Source: Chryseobacterium jejuense (GTDB taxonomy: Bacteria; Bacteroidota; Bacteroidia; Flavobacteriales; Weeksellaceae). From it: a stretch of 64,000 nucleotides of DNA. Under the pieces are notes generated by a model that was given only the letters and a program-made list of their open reading frames with translations, searched no databases and had not been told where the DNA came from. The DNA is taken from positions 310,001 through 374,000 of the forward strand of contig NZ_FNEG01000006.1 in assembly GCF_900100075.1 (NCBI RefSeq), written 5' to 3'. Below, one piece after another: positions 51,668-62,439 of this stretch. Made by a program: the position numbers and the translations under genes. How positions within the stretch are numbered: position 1 is the stretch's first letter; every line of letters begins with the position of its first letter.

Positions 51668-52774
51668 TTAGTTGAATTGTTCTTTTCTGAATTCGGTAGG
51701 AGTCATACCCGTCATTTTTTTAAAAATAGTATTGAATGCCGTTTTTGAATTAAACCCGGATTCAAATGCAATGCCCAATATAGAAAGCTTGTGAAAAGAG
51801 CTGTCGGTAAGCATCTTTTTGGCATGTTCAACTCTGTATTTATTCACAAAATAGAAAAAATTCTCCTGAAATCCAGTGTTGAGGAGATAGGAAAGCTGAT
51901 GGGCATTAATCTGAATAAGATCAGACAGTTTCAATAAATTGAGTTCTCCATCCAGATAAGGTTTTTCTGTTTCCATTACAGTGATTAGTCTTTGTTTTAA
52001 TGATTCAAACTCATCATCAGGAATTATTTTTTTTCTTGAGGTCTCTTCCGTTTCATTTTCCAGTTCAATAGAAAGAAGTTCTTCACGCTGACTTTTATTC
52101 ACAGGATAGATTTCCTTTTGTCTGAGAACATAATAGAGTGTACTGTAAAGGATAAATAAAAACAGGAGATCCATCACCAAATGCTGATGCATTTTATACA
52201 CAAAAGTGTTGAAAAGTTCATAGCCAACAGTTATGATAATGGTTACAAAAAGAAGAAAACTTAATTTAATCAGCCATTGCAAATCGATATTTTCCGTAGT
52301 GGAGGAAATTATCTCAATTCTCTTCTGATGTTTTCTGATTTTAAAATAAATAAGAGCGATATAGGGAAGATTGTGAGATACATCAATGAGCATTACCATG
52401 CTTCGGATGATTGGATTATTTTCCATATTGAAAAGGAGTATCCAATAGATCACAGGAGTAATAAGGCAAATGAAATCTTTTCTTTTAAATCGGTAATCAG
52501 GATTGATAAAAAAGACAACACTGAAAAATAGAAAAATCGGTGTGAAGATTTGTAGAGCATACAAAGTAAAGATGAACCAAGAATCTGGTGAAATTCCACA
52601 AAAATGCAAAATATCAAGGAGCCAGTAGCTGGACCAGAGTAATATAAACATCCCGAAAAAGAAGTTGGCCTTTTTATTAACCCGCATAGGATTAATCAAT
52701 ACTGTAAATGAAAGTAAGGTTAATCCTCCATAAAGTAATATAAGGACAAACTTCTGAATGTTTTCGAGTTGCAT
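51668..52774 (-). CDS. Membrane-anchored AraC-family regulator
   Basis: 368 aa. The N-terminal 220 residues hold six to seven hydrophobic helices. A charged linker leads to an AraC-type DNA-binding domain: LSDLIQINAHQLSYLLNTGF, FVNKYRVEHAKKMLTDSSFH and the closing FESGFNSKTAFNTIFKKMTG. This membrane-sensor plus HTH_18 arrangement is common in Bacteroidota. The signal sensed and the targets are unknown. It is not obviously part of the neighbouring operons. Confidence 0.85.
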   Translation of the reverse strand: MQLENIQKFVLILLYGGLTLLSFTVLINPMRVNKKANFFFGMFILLWSSYWLLDILHFCGISPDSWFIFTLYALQIFTPIFLFFSVVFFINPDYRFKRKDFICLITPVIYWILLFNMENNPIIRSMVMLIDVSHNLPYIALIYFKIRKHQKRIEIISSTTENIDLQWLIKLSFLLFVTIIITVGYELFNTFVYKMHQHLVMDLLFLFILYSTLYYVLRQKEIYPVNKSQREELLSIELENETEETSRKKIIPDDEFESLKQRLITVMETEKPYLDGELNLLKLSDLIQINAHQLSYLLNTGFQENFFYFVNKYRVEHAKKMLTDSSFHKLSILGIAFESGFNSKTAFNTIFKKMTGMTPTEFRKEQFN

Positions 52775-52784
52775 TATTTACATT

Positions 52785-54134
52785 TTAAAAAAGTCTTTCG
52801 TGGAAATCTTCAATTTTACTTACTTCTTCAATCTTGATTCCAAATTTTCTTTTTGGAATTTTATTAAGATTGGAAACGAATATCTTTTCATAGCCCAGCT
52901 TTTCAGCTTCAGTAATTCTTTGTTCAACCTGGGCAATCGGACGAATTTCTCCACTTAACCCAACCTCTCCTGCAAAACAATAATGTTCCGAAATAGCTAT
53001 ATCTTCATTGGAAGAAAGAACAGAGGCTATTACTGCTAAATCCAAAGCCGGATCATCTGTTTTTATTCCTCCGGTAATATTAAGGAAAACGTCTTTAGCT
53101 CCCAATTGAAAACCTGCTCTTTTTTCAAGAACTGCCAGAAGCATATTCAGCCTTTTGGAGTCAAATCCGGTACAGCTTCTTTGAGGAGTACCATAAACTG
53201 CTGTACTTACCAGTGCCTGAATTTCTAAAAGCATAGGCCTGTTTCCTTCCAGGGTTACCGCAACAGAATTTCCGGAAAGTTCTTCAAATTTCTTGGTGAT
53301 AAGGATTTCTGAAGGATTTTTAATTTCCTTCAATCCTTGAGAGATCATTTCGTAAATTCCGATTTCAGAAGTAGAACCAAAACGATTTTTGTTCGCTCTC
53401 AGTAATCTGAAAAGGTGATTTCGGTCTCCATCAAAGTTTAAAACCACATCTACCATATGTTCCAATACCTTTGGTCCCGCAATCTGGCCGTCTTTGGTAA
53501 TATGACCTACCAAAAATACAGGAATGCTGTTTTCTTTAGCATATTTAATGATCTCGTTGGAACATTCTCTGATCTGAGAAACCGTTCCGGGAGAACTTTC
53601 GATCAATTGAGATTGAAGCGTCTGAATAGAATCGATAATCATGAAATCCGGTTCCAGTTTTTTAGCTTCATGAAGAATTTTTTCAAGTGAGGTTTCTGTA
53701 AACAGGAAGCAGTTCGGATTTTGAATATCTGTTAGCCTATCGGCTCTCATTTTAATCTGAGAAGCACTTTCTTCCCCGGAAACATAGAAGATTTTTTTCT
53801 TCATTTTTAAGGCAAGCTGAAGCAAGAGAGTAGACTTCCCAATTCCTGGTTCACCCCCGATTAAAGTAACGGAACCTAGAACAATTCCACCTCCTAAGAC
53901 GCGGTTTAGTTCTTCTGAAGGCGTCTTAAGTCTCGGTTCTTCACTGGTTTCTACCTCAATGATATTGATGACATGTTGTTTCGTTTTTGAGAAGGGTACC
54001 GCTTTGCTATTGGGCTTTTCCACTACTTCTTCTACAAGAGTATTCCATTCTCCACAATTTTTGCATTGTCCCATCCACTGGGAATATTGGGAGCCGCAGT
54101 TTTGACAGAAATATGCCGTTTTCAATTTTGCCAT
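52785..54134 (-). CDS. radA: DNA repair protein RadA
   Basis: 449 aa. The N-terminal C4 zinc finger is CQNCGSQYSQWMGQCKNCGE. The RecA-like core has Walker A GEPGIGKST and the RadA-specific KNRFG (RANKNRFGSTSE). The C-terminal LonP-like domain shows ITGGIKTDDPALDLAVIAS. It handles recombination intermediates with RecA. Length and domain order are normal. Confidence 0.95.
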   Translation of the reverse strand: MAKLKTAYFCQNCGSQYSQWMGQCKNCGEWNTLVEEVVEKPNSKAVPFSKTKQHVINIIEVETSEEPRLKTPSEELNRVLGGGIVLGSVTLIGGEPGIGKSTLLLQLALKMKKKIFYVSGEESASQIKMRADRLTDIQNPNCFLFTETSLEKILHEAKKLEPDFMIIDSIQTLQSQLIESSPGTVSQIRECSNEIIKYAKENSIPVFLVGHITKDGQIAGPKVLEHMVDVVLNFDGDRNHLFRLLRANKNRFGSTSEIGIYEMISQGLKEIKNPSEILITKKFEELSGNSVAVTLEGNRPMLLEIQALVSTAVYGTPQRSCTGFDSKRLNMLLAVLEKRAGFQLGAKDVFLNITGGIKTDDPALDLAVIASVLSSNEDIAISEHYCFAGEVGLSGEIRPIAQVEQRITEAEKLGYEKIFVSNLNKIPKRKFGIKIEEVSKIEDFHERLF

Positions 54135-54509
54135 ACTGCGAAGTTATAAAAAAGCATTTTTTTTCTGAGATTTAAATGGATTAAAATATTCAAAGAATAA
54201 AATAGATCAATGATAGAGGTGATTTATTAAATCATATTGCTTATTATCTCATGATCTTTCATATTTATTATAATGACTGATAATAAGATTGAACTTATTG
54301 TACCTAATCGGCTGTGATCTTATTCTTATTTTAAAAAAAATAACAAAACGGAATAAGTAGCTATTTGAATTTTGGACTTAGTTTATATAGCGAATCATGA
54401 AAATTTTAGCTTGACAAAATTTATCTATTCAAAACATAAATAAAAAATTTACTCAGGTTTTATAGTTGTTTGAAGGATGTTTTCTCATTTTCAAAATCTA
54501 AAAGATTGC

Positions 54510-54536
54510 TTTGTATCTCTTTTTCCCATAACTTTG
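54510..54536 (+). promoter_or_regulatory. Promoter of pyrG
   Basis: TTTG at 54510-54513 and TAACTTTG at 54529-54536 fit the Bacteroidota -33 and -7 boxes with a 15-bp gap. The 7-bp-downstream start of transcription would leave a very short leader before the ATG at 54552. This argues against the longer frame from 54477. The rest of 54135-54509 is AT-rich with no gene seen. Confidence 0.6.
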
Positions 54537-54551
54537 CACAAACCTAATCTA

Positions 54552-56162
54552 ATGAGTAAAAAGAATACAAAGTACATCTTTGTGACAGGAGGTGTAACTT
54601 CATCTTTGGGAAAAGGAATCGTGTCTGCTTCTCTGGGACTATTGCTAAAATCACGCGGTTTTAACGTAACGATCCAAAAACTTGATCCTTATATCAATAT
54701 CGACCCGGGAACTTTGAATCCTTATGAACACGGAGAGTGTTATGTGACTGAAGATGGTGCGGAGACGGATCTGGATTTAGGCCACTACGAGCGTTATCTT
54801 GATGCTCCTACATCCCAAAACAACAACGTTACTACAGGAAAAATCTACCAAACTGTAATTGAAAAAGAAAGAAAAGGAGACTTCCTTGGAAAAACAGTGC
54901 AGGTAATTCCTCATATTACTAACGAAATTAAGCGTAGAATTAAAATCCTTTCTAAACAGAACTACGATATCATCATTACTGAGATCGGAGGAACGGTAGG
55001 AGATATTGAATCTTTACCATACATTGAAACTGTTCGTCAGTTGAAATGGGAACTGGGAGAGAGCAATTCTATGGTTATTCACCTTACTTTATTGCCTTAT
55101 TTGGCTTCAAGTGGAGAATTAAAAACAAAACCATCTCAGCACTCCGTTCGTCAGTTGATGGAAAGCGGAATTATGGCTGATGTATTGGTTTGTAGAACAG
55201 AACACAAAATTCCAAAAGATCAGAGAGCAAAACTGGCTCAGTTCTGTAACGTTCCATTAGAAAACGTTATCGAATGTAAGGATATGGAAACAATCTACGA
55301 AGTTCCAATGTATCTTCAGAAGCAAAACTTTGATGATGTAATTTTAAAAGAGCTGGATCTGAAAAGCGATAAAGATGCTGATCTGAAAGACTGGAAAACT
55401 TTTGTGAAAAAATTCCAGAATCCTAAAAGAACTGTTGAGATCGCATTGGTTGGAAAATATGTATCCCTACAGGATTCTTATATTTCTATTGCCGAAGCAT
55501 TCAAACATGCAGGAGCTGACCTTGAAACTGAAGTAAAAGTAAGATGGGTATACAGTGGAGATATCACAGAAGAAAATATTAAAGATACACTGAAAGGTGT
55601 AAGTGGTATCCTTGTAGCTCCAGGTTTTGGAGACAGAGGAATTGAAGGAAAAGTTCTTACCGCTAAATATGCAAGAGAAAACAAAATTCCAATGTTGGGA
55701 ATCTGTTTAGGAATGCAGATTATGACGATTGAATTTGCAAGAAATGTTTTAGGACATACAAAAGCAAACTCTATGGAATTTGATACTGCAACTCCGGATC
55801 CTGTAATTTCAATCATGGAAGAACAGAAGAATGTAATTGATAAAGGAGGTACAATGCGTCTTGGAGCATGGAAGTGTGCTTTGAAAAACGGATCTAAGCT
55901 ACACGATATCTATGGAAGCAAAAATATTTCTGAAAGACACCGTCACCGTTATGAATTCAACAGTGATTATCTTCAGGAGTTTGAAAAGAATGGTTTCTTA
56001 GCTACAGGAACAAACCCGGAAACAGGATTGGTGGAAGCGTTGGAATTACCAGATCATCCATTCTATGTTGGGGTACAATACCACCCGGAATATAAGAGTA
56101 CGGTAGCAACACCACATCCTTTATTCAGAGCTTTTATCAAAGCTTGTGAAACATCTAAGTAG
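54552..56162 (+). CDS. pyrG: CTP synthase
   Basis: 536 aa from ATG 54552 (MSKKNTKYIFVTGGVTSSLG). The amidoligase part has KGIVSASLGLLLKSRG, GTLNPYEHGECYVTEDGAE and the GDIESLPYIE motif. The C-terminal glutaminase has the nucleophile Cys385 in GICLGMQ and a late HPEYKS. It converts UTP to CTP with glutamine. A 25-codon N-terminal extension is open but carries the promoter, so it is excluded. Confidence 0.97.
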   Translation: MSKKNTKYIFVTGGVTSSLGKGIVSASLGLLLKSRGFNVTIQKLDPYINIDPGTLNPYEHGECYVTEDGAETDLDLGHYERYLDAPTSQNNNVTTGKIYQTVIEKERKGDFLGKTVQVIPHITNEIKRRIKILSKQNYDIIITEIGGTVGDIESLPYIETVRQLKWELGESNSMVIHLTLLPYLASSGELKTKPSQHSVRQLMESGIMADVLVCRTEHKIPKDQRAKLAQFCNVPLENVIECKDMETIYEVPMYLQKQNFDDVILKELDLKSDKDADLKDWKTFVKKFQNPKRTVEIALVGKYVSLQDSYISIAEAFKHAGADLETEVKVRWVYSGDITEENIKDTLKGVSGILVAPGFGDRGIEGKVLTAKYARENKIPMLGICLGMQIMTIEFARNVLGHTKANSMEFDTATPDPVISIMEEQKNVIDKGGTMRLGAWKCALKNGSKLHDIYGSKNISERHRHRYEFNSDYLQEFEKNGFLATGTNPETGLVEALELPDHPFYVGVQYHPEYKSTVATPHPLFRAFIKACETSK

Positions 56163-56321
56163 GAAATTTTAGTATGGGAAGAGTGTAATATTCAACCCTG
56201 CGAAAACAAATAAGGTAATTTTTTACCATAAACGTCTAGATATAAACTCAGGTTGATTTTTCTCAGCCTGAGTTTATTATATACTAATGTATTATAGTAT
56301 AGAGTTTTGATAAAAAAACAG

Positions 56322-56329
56322 TATTTTTG
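56322..56329 (+). promoter_or_regulatory. Putative -7 box of yidC
   Basis: TATTTTTG fits TAnnTTTG, 61 bp before the ATG. No clear -33 box at normal spacing. Confidence 0.35.
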
Positions 56330-56390
56330 TCAGCTCAAATTACATACGATGTATGTAGATTTTAAATTTAAAATTTTAATCTAAAATAAA

Positions 56391-58184
56391 ATGCAACAAA
56401 ACAACGGAATCGATAAGAAGCAGATGATTAGTTTCGCGGTTTTATGCCTGGTTCTCTTCGGTGCAATGTTCTATTTCCAGAACAAGCAGATGAAAGAAGA
56501 AGAGTTAAAAGCTCAGCAGCAGAAAACGGAACAGGTGAAAAATGCCGTAAAACAAACTCAGGCCACCAATATCAATCCAAATGTAACTCCTAATGCGATT
56601 CAGACAGCTAATTTGTCTAACAAAGAATTGAATATAGAATTTTCAAGTTTAGGAGGACAAGTTTCTAAAGTTCAGCTTTCAGAATACAAAGCATACAACA
56701 ATAAAACGGATCAGGCTGACCTTCCGCTTTATCTTATTAATAAAAATAATTCAAACTACGGTTTTCAGTTTAAGGACAAAACAGGAAAGGTTATTAATAC
56801 TAAAGATTTAGTTTTCTCGCCTACTGTTAATGGAAATGCTGTAACCATGACGGCTAACTATAATGGTGCTGTTATTCAGTTTATTTATACACTACTTCCG
56901 AAATATACTCTTGATTTTAAAGTAAGAACTCAAGGTCTTGCTGCGGTTACTTCTGATAACAAAGCAGATTTTATCTGGGATTATAGTGTAAGAAACCTTG
57001 AAAAAGGTAGAGCTCAGGAACAATCTCACTCAGAATTCTCTTATGCTTTCAATAATTATAAAGATTATGATTATGATGGAAGAACTACCATGGAGGAGGA
57101 GAAAGAGACTCTTAACTGGATTGGAGTAAAACAACAGTTCTTCACTTCTGTTATTGAAGCTAAGAATGGATTTACTCAGAGTAAAGGTAATCAGGAAAAT
57201 GTAGAAGAAGGAGAGTATCTGAAGAAACTTAATTATGAAGGGTTCGTTCAGATGACCGGAAGTGAGCTAAACCAAGACTTTACATGGTATTTTATGCCAT
57301 TGGATTTACCATTATTGAAATCTTACGATAAAAACTTTGATGAAATTCTTCCTTTAGGTTGGTCATTCATTGGAGCAATGAACCGTTATTTCTTTATGTG
57401 GTTATATGCAATTATTGCAGGCTGGGGATTATCTGCAGGTTGGGTAATCTTTGTAATGACGATCATTGTAAAATTGATCTTATCTCCAATTATGTACAAA
57501 CAGCATAAGCTGAGTGCAATGATGAAGGTAATTCGTCCGGAAATTGATGAGGTTAATGCTAAATTCAAGGATGCAGATCCAATGAAGAAACAGCAGGCAA
57601 CAATGGAAGTATACCGAAAAGCAGGAGTAAATCAGATGGCAGGATGTCTACCGGCATTGGTGCAGATTCCAATCTTCTATGCATTATTCCGTTTCTTCCC
57701 GAACTTTATTGACTTGAGAGGACAGGGGTTCTGGTTTGCAAAGGATTTAACAGCTTATGATGATTTGATTAAGTTACCATTTAAAGTTCCATTCCTTGGA
57801 GATCACTTAAGTATCTTTGCATTGGCTTGTACAATTGTTATCTTGATTTATACAGTAATGACATCAGGAAACATGCAGCAGCCACAACAGGAAGGAATGC
57901 CGAATATGAAAGTATTAATGTATATCTTCCCGATTACATTCTTATTCTTCCTGAATACTTCAGCATCTGGTCTTTCATGGTACTATTTTGTATCGAATGC
58001 GATCAACATTCTAATCATTCTAGTGATTAAATATGTAATTCTGGATGAGAAGAAAATCCATGCTCAGATTCAGGCTAACAAAGAAAAGCCGAAAACGGAA
58101 GGTAAATTCCAGAAGAAGATGAGAGAAATGATGGAACAAGCTCAACAGCAACAGCAAACTCAGGAAAAAAACAAAAAGAAATAA
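56391..58184 (+). CDS. yidC: Membrane protein insertase YidC
   Basis: 597 aa. One N-terminal helix (ISFAVLCLVLFGAMFYF) is followed by the large periplasmic domain (to about residue 330). The C-terminal core helices include FVMTIIVKLILSPIMYKQHK, the charged KLSAMMKVIRPEIDEVNAKF loop and the conserved QMAGCLPALVQIPIFYALFR. It inserts proteins into the inner membrane with or without SecYEG. The end is basic, suited to ribosome contact. Confidence 0.97.
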   Translation: MQQNNGIDKKQMISFAVLCLVLFGAMFYFQNKQMKEEELKAQQQKTEQVKNAVKQTQATNINPNVTPNAIQTANLSNKELNIEFSSLGGQVSKVQLSEYKAYNNKTDQADLPLYLINKNNSNYGFQFKDKTGKVINTKDLVFSPTVNGNAVTMTANYNGAVIQFIYTLLPKYTLDFKVRTQGLAAVTSDNKADFIWDYSVRNLEKGRAQEQSHSEFSYAFNNYKDYDYDGRTTMEEEKETLNWIGVKQQFFTSVIEAKNGFTQSKGNQENVEEGEYLKKLNYEGFVQMTGSELNQDFTWYFMPLDLPLLKSYDKNFDEILPLGWSFIGAMNRYFFMWLYAIIAGWGLSAGWVIFVMTIIVKLILSPIMYKQHKLSAMMKVIRPEIDEVNAKFKDADPMKKQQATMEVYRKAGVNQMAGCLPALVQIPIFYALFRFFPNFIDLRGQGFWFAKDLTAYDDLIKLPFKVPFLGDHLSIFALACTIVILIYTVMTSGNMQQPQQEGMPNMKVLMYIFPITFLFFLNTSASGLSWYYFVSNAINILIILVIKYVILDEKKIHAQIQANKEKPKTEGKFQKKMREMMEQAQQQQQTQEKNKKK

Positions 58185-58211
58185 TTGACTAGCCACTGTC
58201 AATCTATCATA

Positions 58212-58240
58212 AAAAAGAGAAGCAATTTGCTTCTCTTTTT
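58212..58240. terminator. Bidirectional terminator between yidC and rnhB
   Basis: AAAAAGAGAAGCAA and TTGCTTCTCTTTTT form a perfect stem with A and T runs on both sides, between convergent genes. Confidence 0.8.
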
Positions 58241-58268
58241 TTATTTATATCAGGTTCTAATTTCTCAG

Positions 58269-58853
58269 TTAATCATATTTTAGTCTGAACGACTGTCTAT
58301 GATGTATTGTTGGCCCATGTTTAATGAGCGCTTCCTGGTGCTTTTTTGTAGCGTACCCGAAATTGGTATTCCAGCCGTACTCGGGGAATTCTTCATGAAG
58401 TTGAATCATTAACCTGTCTCTGTAATTTTTGGCAAGAATAGAGGCTGCCGCAATAGATAAAACTGTTGAATCTCCTTTAATGATACACTGATGAGGAATA
58501 AAATTATAAGGATGGAATTTATTTCCGTCTACCAGAATAAGTTCCGGCGTTATTGTGAGTTGATCTAATGCACGATGCATGGCATGAATACTTGCATTAA
58601 GAATATTATGCTCATCAATGAATGCCGGGGATAGTTCCGCAATAGCATAGTTTTTTACATTATCCTTAATATAGCTGTCTAGATCCATCCTGGTTTTAAA
58701 CGTTAGTTTTTTTGAATCGTTAACCAGATTCTGTTTAAAATTATCATCTAAAATGACAGTTGCCGCAACTACCGGCCCGCTTAAGCAACCTCTTCCTACT
58801 TCATCACATCCAGCTTCGATGTAATTGTCTGTCCATTTATGTAATAATTCCAT
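58269..58853 (-). CDS. rnhB: Ribonuclease HII
   Basis: 194 aa. The catalytic block GCDEVGRGCLSGPVVAAT holds Asp17 and Glu18; ILVDGNKF and AAASILAKNYRD supply further active-site residues. It removes ribonucleotides from DNA. Length and motifs are normal for RNase HII, not HIII. Confidence 0.95.
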   Translation of the reverse strand: MELLHKWTDNYIEAGCDEVGRGCLSGPVVAATVILDDNFKQNLVNDSKKLTFKTRMDLDSYIKDNVKNYAIAELSPAFIDEHNILNASIHAMHRALDQLTITPELILVDGNKFHPYNFIPHQCIIKGDSTVLSIAAASILAKNYRDRLMIQLHEEFPEYGWNTNFGYATKKHQEALIKHGPTIHHRQSFRLKYD

Positions 58854-59474
58854 GTTTATATATGATATACGAGGTGTAAAATTAAAAAAAACGAATGTAT
58901 TAACTTCATATTTTGGTTGTTTTTATGAAAACATCTAAGAATAAAATAGAGACAGTTGAGTATAAGTTCAAAAACTGAATTTTGTATTGAATACCGGTAA
59001 ACAGACTGATATTGGAAAATATAAAACGGTTTTCATGAAAGGATTTTATTTATGATTTTATTATATTAATTTATTCATATTTTTTACTGAAACTGTAGTC
59101 TGTTTTTCGCTGTTTGCTCGACGTTTTTAGTCTTTTTTGGGAGCAAAAAAAATATATGCACAACATTGTATGTAGGCTGAAAACATGAATTTTATTCCAG
59201 CGATGGTGATTTATATTATTGTAAACCAAAGTGTTATTGCGGTTTACAGCAAATATTAATATAGAAAATATCAATAATTGATGTCATTGATGTATTCAAA
59301 AAAAAATATCGATTAAATTTCCTTGTTTTTGTTAAAAAGAGTGTTTTTAACTTAATTTAATAGTTTCTTGTTTGTTTTAATTCTTGATTGTTGAATAATT
59401 AATATTTTTTTTAAAAAATTCTTTGTGTTGTTAGGAAAGTTTTACAAATTTGTAGGGTACAAAATTAATTTGAT
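58854..59474. other. Intergenic region upstream of the SusC gene
   Basis: 620 bp, AT-rich, with no convincing gene; the small frame at 59071-59274 on the minus strand lacks coding character. The promoter of the SusC-SusD operon is expected at the right end, where TTTTACAAATTTGTAGG lies about 40 bp before the start, but a clear TAnnTTTG box was not found. Confidence 0.4.
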
Positions 59475-62435
59475 ATGAAGAAACTAACAACAGGTCTTCT
59501 TGTTTTAGTATTGACTTCTTCTATTGCCGTTGCAAATGCTCAGCAAAAGAAGGACACTATTAAAACAAAAGAAATCGAGGGCGTAGTAGTAACCGCTCTT
59601 GGTATTAAAAGAGAAAAAAAATCACTGGGTTATGCTTCGGAGGAAGTAAAAGCAGCGGAATTAACTGGCGGAACTACTAATACAGGAAACGTAGCATCTC
59701 TTCTATCAGGGAAGGTAGCCGGTCTACAGGTAAATACGAATAACAACTTTGGTGGATCATCCAACCTTTTGATTAGAGGATATAAATCCCTATCAGGAGG
59801 ATCTCCGCTTATTGTAATTGATGGATCACCAGTAAATAATACAACTGTTTCAACAGGGGCATCATTTGACTACGGGAACTTCCTGTCTGATATTAATCAG
59901 GAAGATATTGAATCCATCAACGTTCTGAAAGGTGCAGCAGCATCCGCTCTTTATGGAGAAAGAGGTAGTGACGGGGTAATCCTAATTGTTACTAAAAGTG
60001 GAAAAGGAAATGATGATGGCAGCTGGGGAGTTACTTTAACTTCAGGAATTACAGCTGGGTTTATTGATAAGTCTACATTCCCTAAGTATCAAAATAAATA
60101 TGGTGCTGGTTATGTAAGAGATTCTTGGAATGAAGATCCAGGCCCTGGAGGTTATAACTATGCAAACTTTGTAGATGATGCATCTTATGGTCCTAGATTT
60201 GATCCTAGTCAATTGGTGTATCAATGGGATTCCTATGATCCTCATTCACCTAATTTTGGTAAAGCAACGCCTTGGGTTGCTGCTAAGAATGGACCAATTA
60301 AATTCTTTGAAACACCAATCACTTATGTTAATACAGTTACTGTAGAGAAAGGAAATAAGACCTCAAATCTTTCCTTATCTTACTCTAATATGCTTTCCAA
60401 TGGTTTGATGCCAAACTCAGAATTGAGAAAGAATACAATCTCAGCAAGATTTAATCACGATTTTACAGATAAATTACATGCTTCCGTTTTCACTACTTTA
60501 ACGTTGCAGGATACGAAAGGTAGAAATGAAACAGGATATTCTGATAATATTATTTCAGGTTTCAGACAATGGTGGCAAACCAACGTGGATGTATTAGCAT
60601 TAAGAGATGCTTACCAGAATAATGGTGGTAGTAATTTCTCATGGAATAGACTGTCATCCAATACAGCTACGCCTCAGTACTGGAATAACCCTTATTTCCA
60701 AAGATATCAAAACTATCAGTCTGATAACAGAACAAGAATATTCAGCTACGCACAGTTAAAGTATGATATTTCCAAGAATTTTGGAATTACAGGTAAGTTA
60801 TCCTATGATGATTTACAAATGGTTGTAGAGGAAAGATTAATGAACGGATCTTTACCACAGGTATTTGGAGCATCTGGGCTGAATGTAGGCTCTGGGTATG
60901 CCAGAACTAACGTGAAAAATGCCGAATTAAACTTCGATTTATTCTTCAACTATAAATTCAATATTACTGAAGACTTAAATGTGAGCGGTATTGCTGGAGG
61001 AAACGTTAGAAGAAATACTATTGATAACATATATATGAGTACTGAAGGTGGTTTATCAAAACCTGGATTGTTTGCAATCTCCAATTCAGTAAGAACAATA
61101 CTTCCTCCGGATGAAAATTATTCAAAATGGGTAACTTCAAGTTTCTATGCAACAGCATCTTTTGGATATAAGAATTTCTTATTCGTAGATGCTACTTATC
61201 GTCGTGATCAGTCTTCAAACTTACCTAAAGCCAATAACAGCTATGGTTATCCATCTGTAACGGGAGCTGTGGTACTTTCTGAATTAGTGAAACAACCATG
61301 GTTAAGTTTCTGGAAGGTAAGAGCAAACTATGCTGAAGTAGGTTCTTCTACGGATAATTATAGATTGGTGAATACATTTAAAGCAAGAGGTGAAGGGTTA
61401 TTTGACCAGCCGTCTTTCCTTGCTAATCCGAACTTGAAACCTCAAAGATCAAAAGAAACCGAATTTGGTATGGAGGCGCAATTCTTCAAAAACAGATTAG
61501 GATTTGATATTGCGATCTATAAAACAAAAACATTTGATCAGATCATCAACTTACCAGTATCTCCAGCTACAGGATATAGAACATTCTTGGTAAATGCAGG
61601 ACAGATTGATAATAAAGGTGTTGAAGTACAATTGAATGGTGTACCATTTAAGTCAGATAACTTTACATGGGAAGTTAACGTTAACTGGTCTAAGAATGAA
61701 AATAAAGTAATTGCATTGAACGGGAATTCCCAAAACTACCTATTAGCAAGATATCAAAATGGTGTTACTCTTAATGCTAGAGTAGGAGAAGCTTTTGGTG
61801 CACTTGTAGGATCAGATTATCTTTACGACGCTAACGGAGAAAAAATTGTAAGTGCTACAAACGGGAGATATTTAAAAAATGAAAATCAAATTATCGGTAA
61901 TGTTACACCTGACTGGGTTGGAGGGGTAAGAAACAGTTTCCGTTATAAAGATTTCTCTTTAAGCTTCCTTATTGATGTTAAACAAGGTGGAGATGTTTTC
62001 TCTCCAGATATGGGATATGGAATTGCAACCGGATTGTATGTAGAAACAGCCGATTACAGAGAAAGCGGTGTAGTGAATCCAGGGGTGAATCCAAACGGAA
62101 ATGTAAATACAACACCTACAGCTCAGCCTCATATCGGAGGACGTGTAGATGGGTATAATGCAATGCCTAATAAGAGATTTGTATATGATGCTTCTTATGT
62201 GAAATTAAGAGAAGCTAGTATCGGGTACAATTTACCAAAGTCAATTTTAGCCAATACAGGTATCAGAGATGCTAAAATTTCTATTGTAGGAAGAAACCTT
62301 TGGATAATCCATAAAAATTTACCTTATGCAGATCCGGAAACGGGAACTGGTAACGGATTGGCTGCTAAAGGACAGTCGATTGGATCGCTGCCAACAACTC
62401 GTGATATTGGTATTGATTTAACTTTAAAATTCTAA
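59475..62435 (+). CDS. SusC/RagA-type TonB-linked outer-membrane transporter
   Basis: 986 aa. A signal peptide (SSIAVANAQQ) is followed at once by the plug start IEGVVVTALGIKREKKSLGY, without the carboxypeptidase-regulatory-like N-domain found in most SusC proteins. The plug has LLSGKVAGLQVNTNNNFGGS, PLIVIDGSPVNN and SALYGERGSDGVILIVTKSG. The long barrel ends RDIGIDLTLKF. It imports a complex nutrient with its SusD partner, using TonB energy. The substrate is unknown. Confidence 0.9.
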   Translation: MKKLTTGLLVLVLTSSIAVANAQQKKDTIKTKEIEGVVVTALGIKREKKSLGYASEEVKAAELTGGTTNTGNVASLLSGKVAGLQVNTNNNFGGSSNLLIRGYKSLSGGSPLIVIDGSPVNNTTVSTGASFDYGNFLSDINQEDIESINVLKGAAASALYGERGSDGVILIVTKSGKGNDDGSWGVTLTSGITAGFIDKSTFPKYQNKYGAGYVRDSWNEDPGPGGYNYANFVDDASYGPRFDPSQLVYQWDSYDPHSPNFGKATPWVAAKNGPIKFFETPITYVNTVTVEKGNKTSNLSLSYSNMLSNGLMPNSELRKNTISARFNHDFTDKLHASVFTTLTLQDTKGRNETGYSDNIISGFRQWWQTNVDVLALRDAYQNNGGSNFSWNRLSSNTATPQYWNNPYFQRYQNYQSDNRTRIFSYAQLKYDISKNFGITGKLSYDDLQMVVEERLMNGSLPQVFGASGLNVGSGYARTNVKNAELNFDLFFNYKFNITEDLNVSGIAGGNVRRNTIDNIYMSTEGGLSKPGLFAISNSVRTILPPDENYSKWVTSSFYATASFGYKNFLFVDATYRRDQSSNLPKANNSYGYPSVTGAVVLSELVKQPWLSFWKVRANYAEVGSSTDNYRLVNTFKARGEGLFDQPSFLANPNLKPQRSKETEFGMEAQFFKNRLGFDIAIYKTKTFDQIINLPVSPATGYRTFLVNAGQIDNKGVEVQLNGVPFKSDNFTWEVNVNWSKNENKVIALNGNSQNYLLARYQNGVTLNARVGEAFGALVGSDYLYDANGEKIVSATNGRYLKNENQIIGNVTPDWVGGVRNSFRYKDFSLSFLIDVKQGGDVFSPDMGYGIATGLYVETADYRESGVVNPGVNPNGNVNTTPTAQPHIGGRVDGYNAMPNKRFVYDASYVKLREASIGYNLPKSILANTGIRDAKISIVGRNLWIIHKNLPYADPETGTGNGLAAKGQSIGSLPTTRDIGIDLTLKF

Positions 62436-62439
62436 AAAA

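Noticed and set aside
59071..59274. 67-aa minus-strand frame upstream of the SusC gene
   Set aside because: No family pattern, poor codon character and no ribosome-binding site; probably chance in AT-rich DNA.
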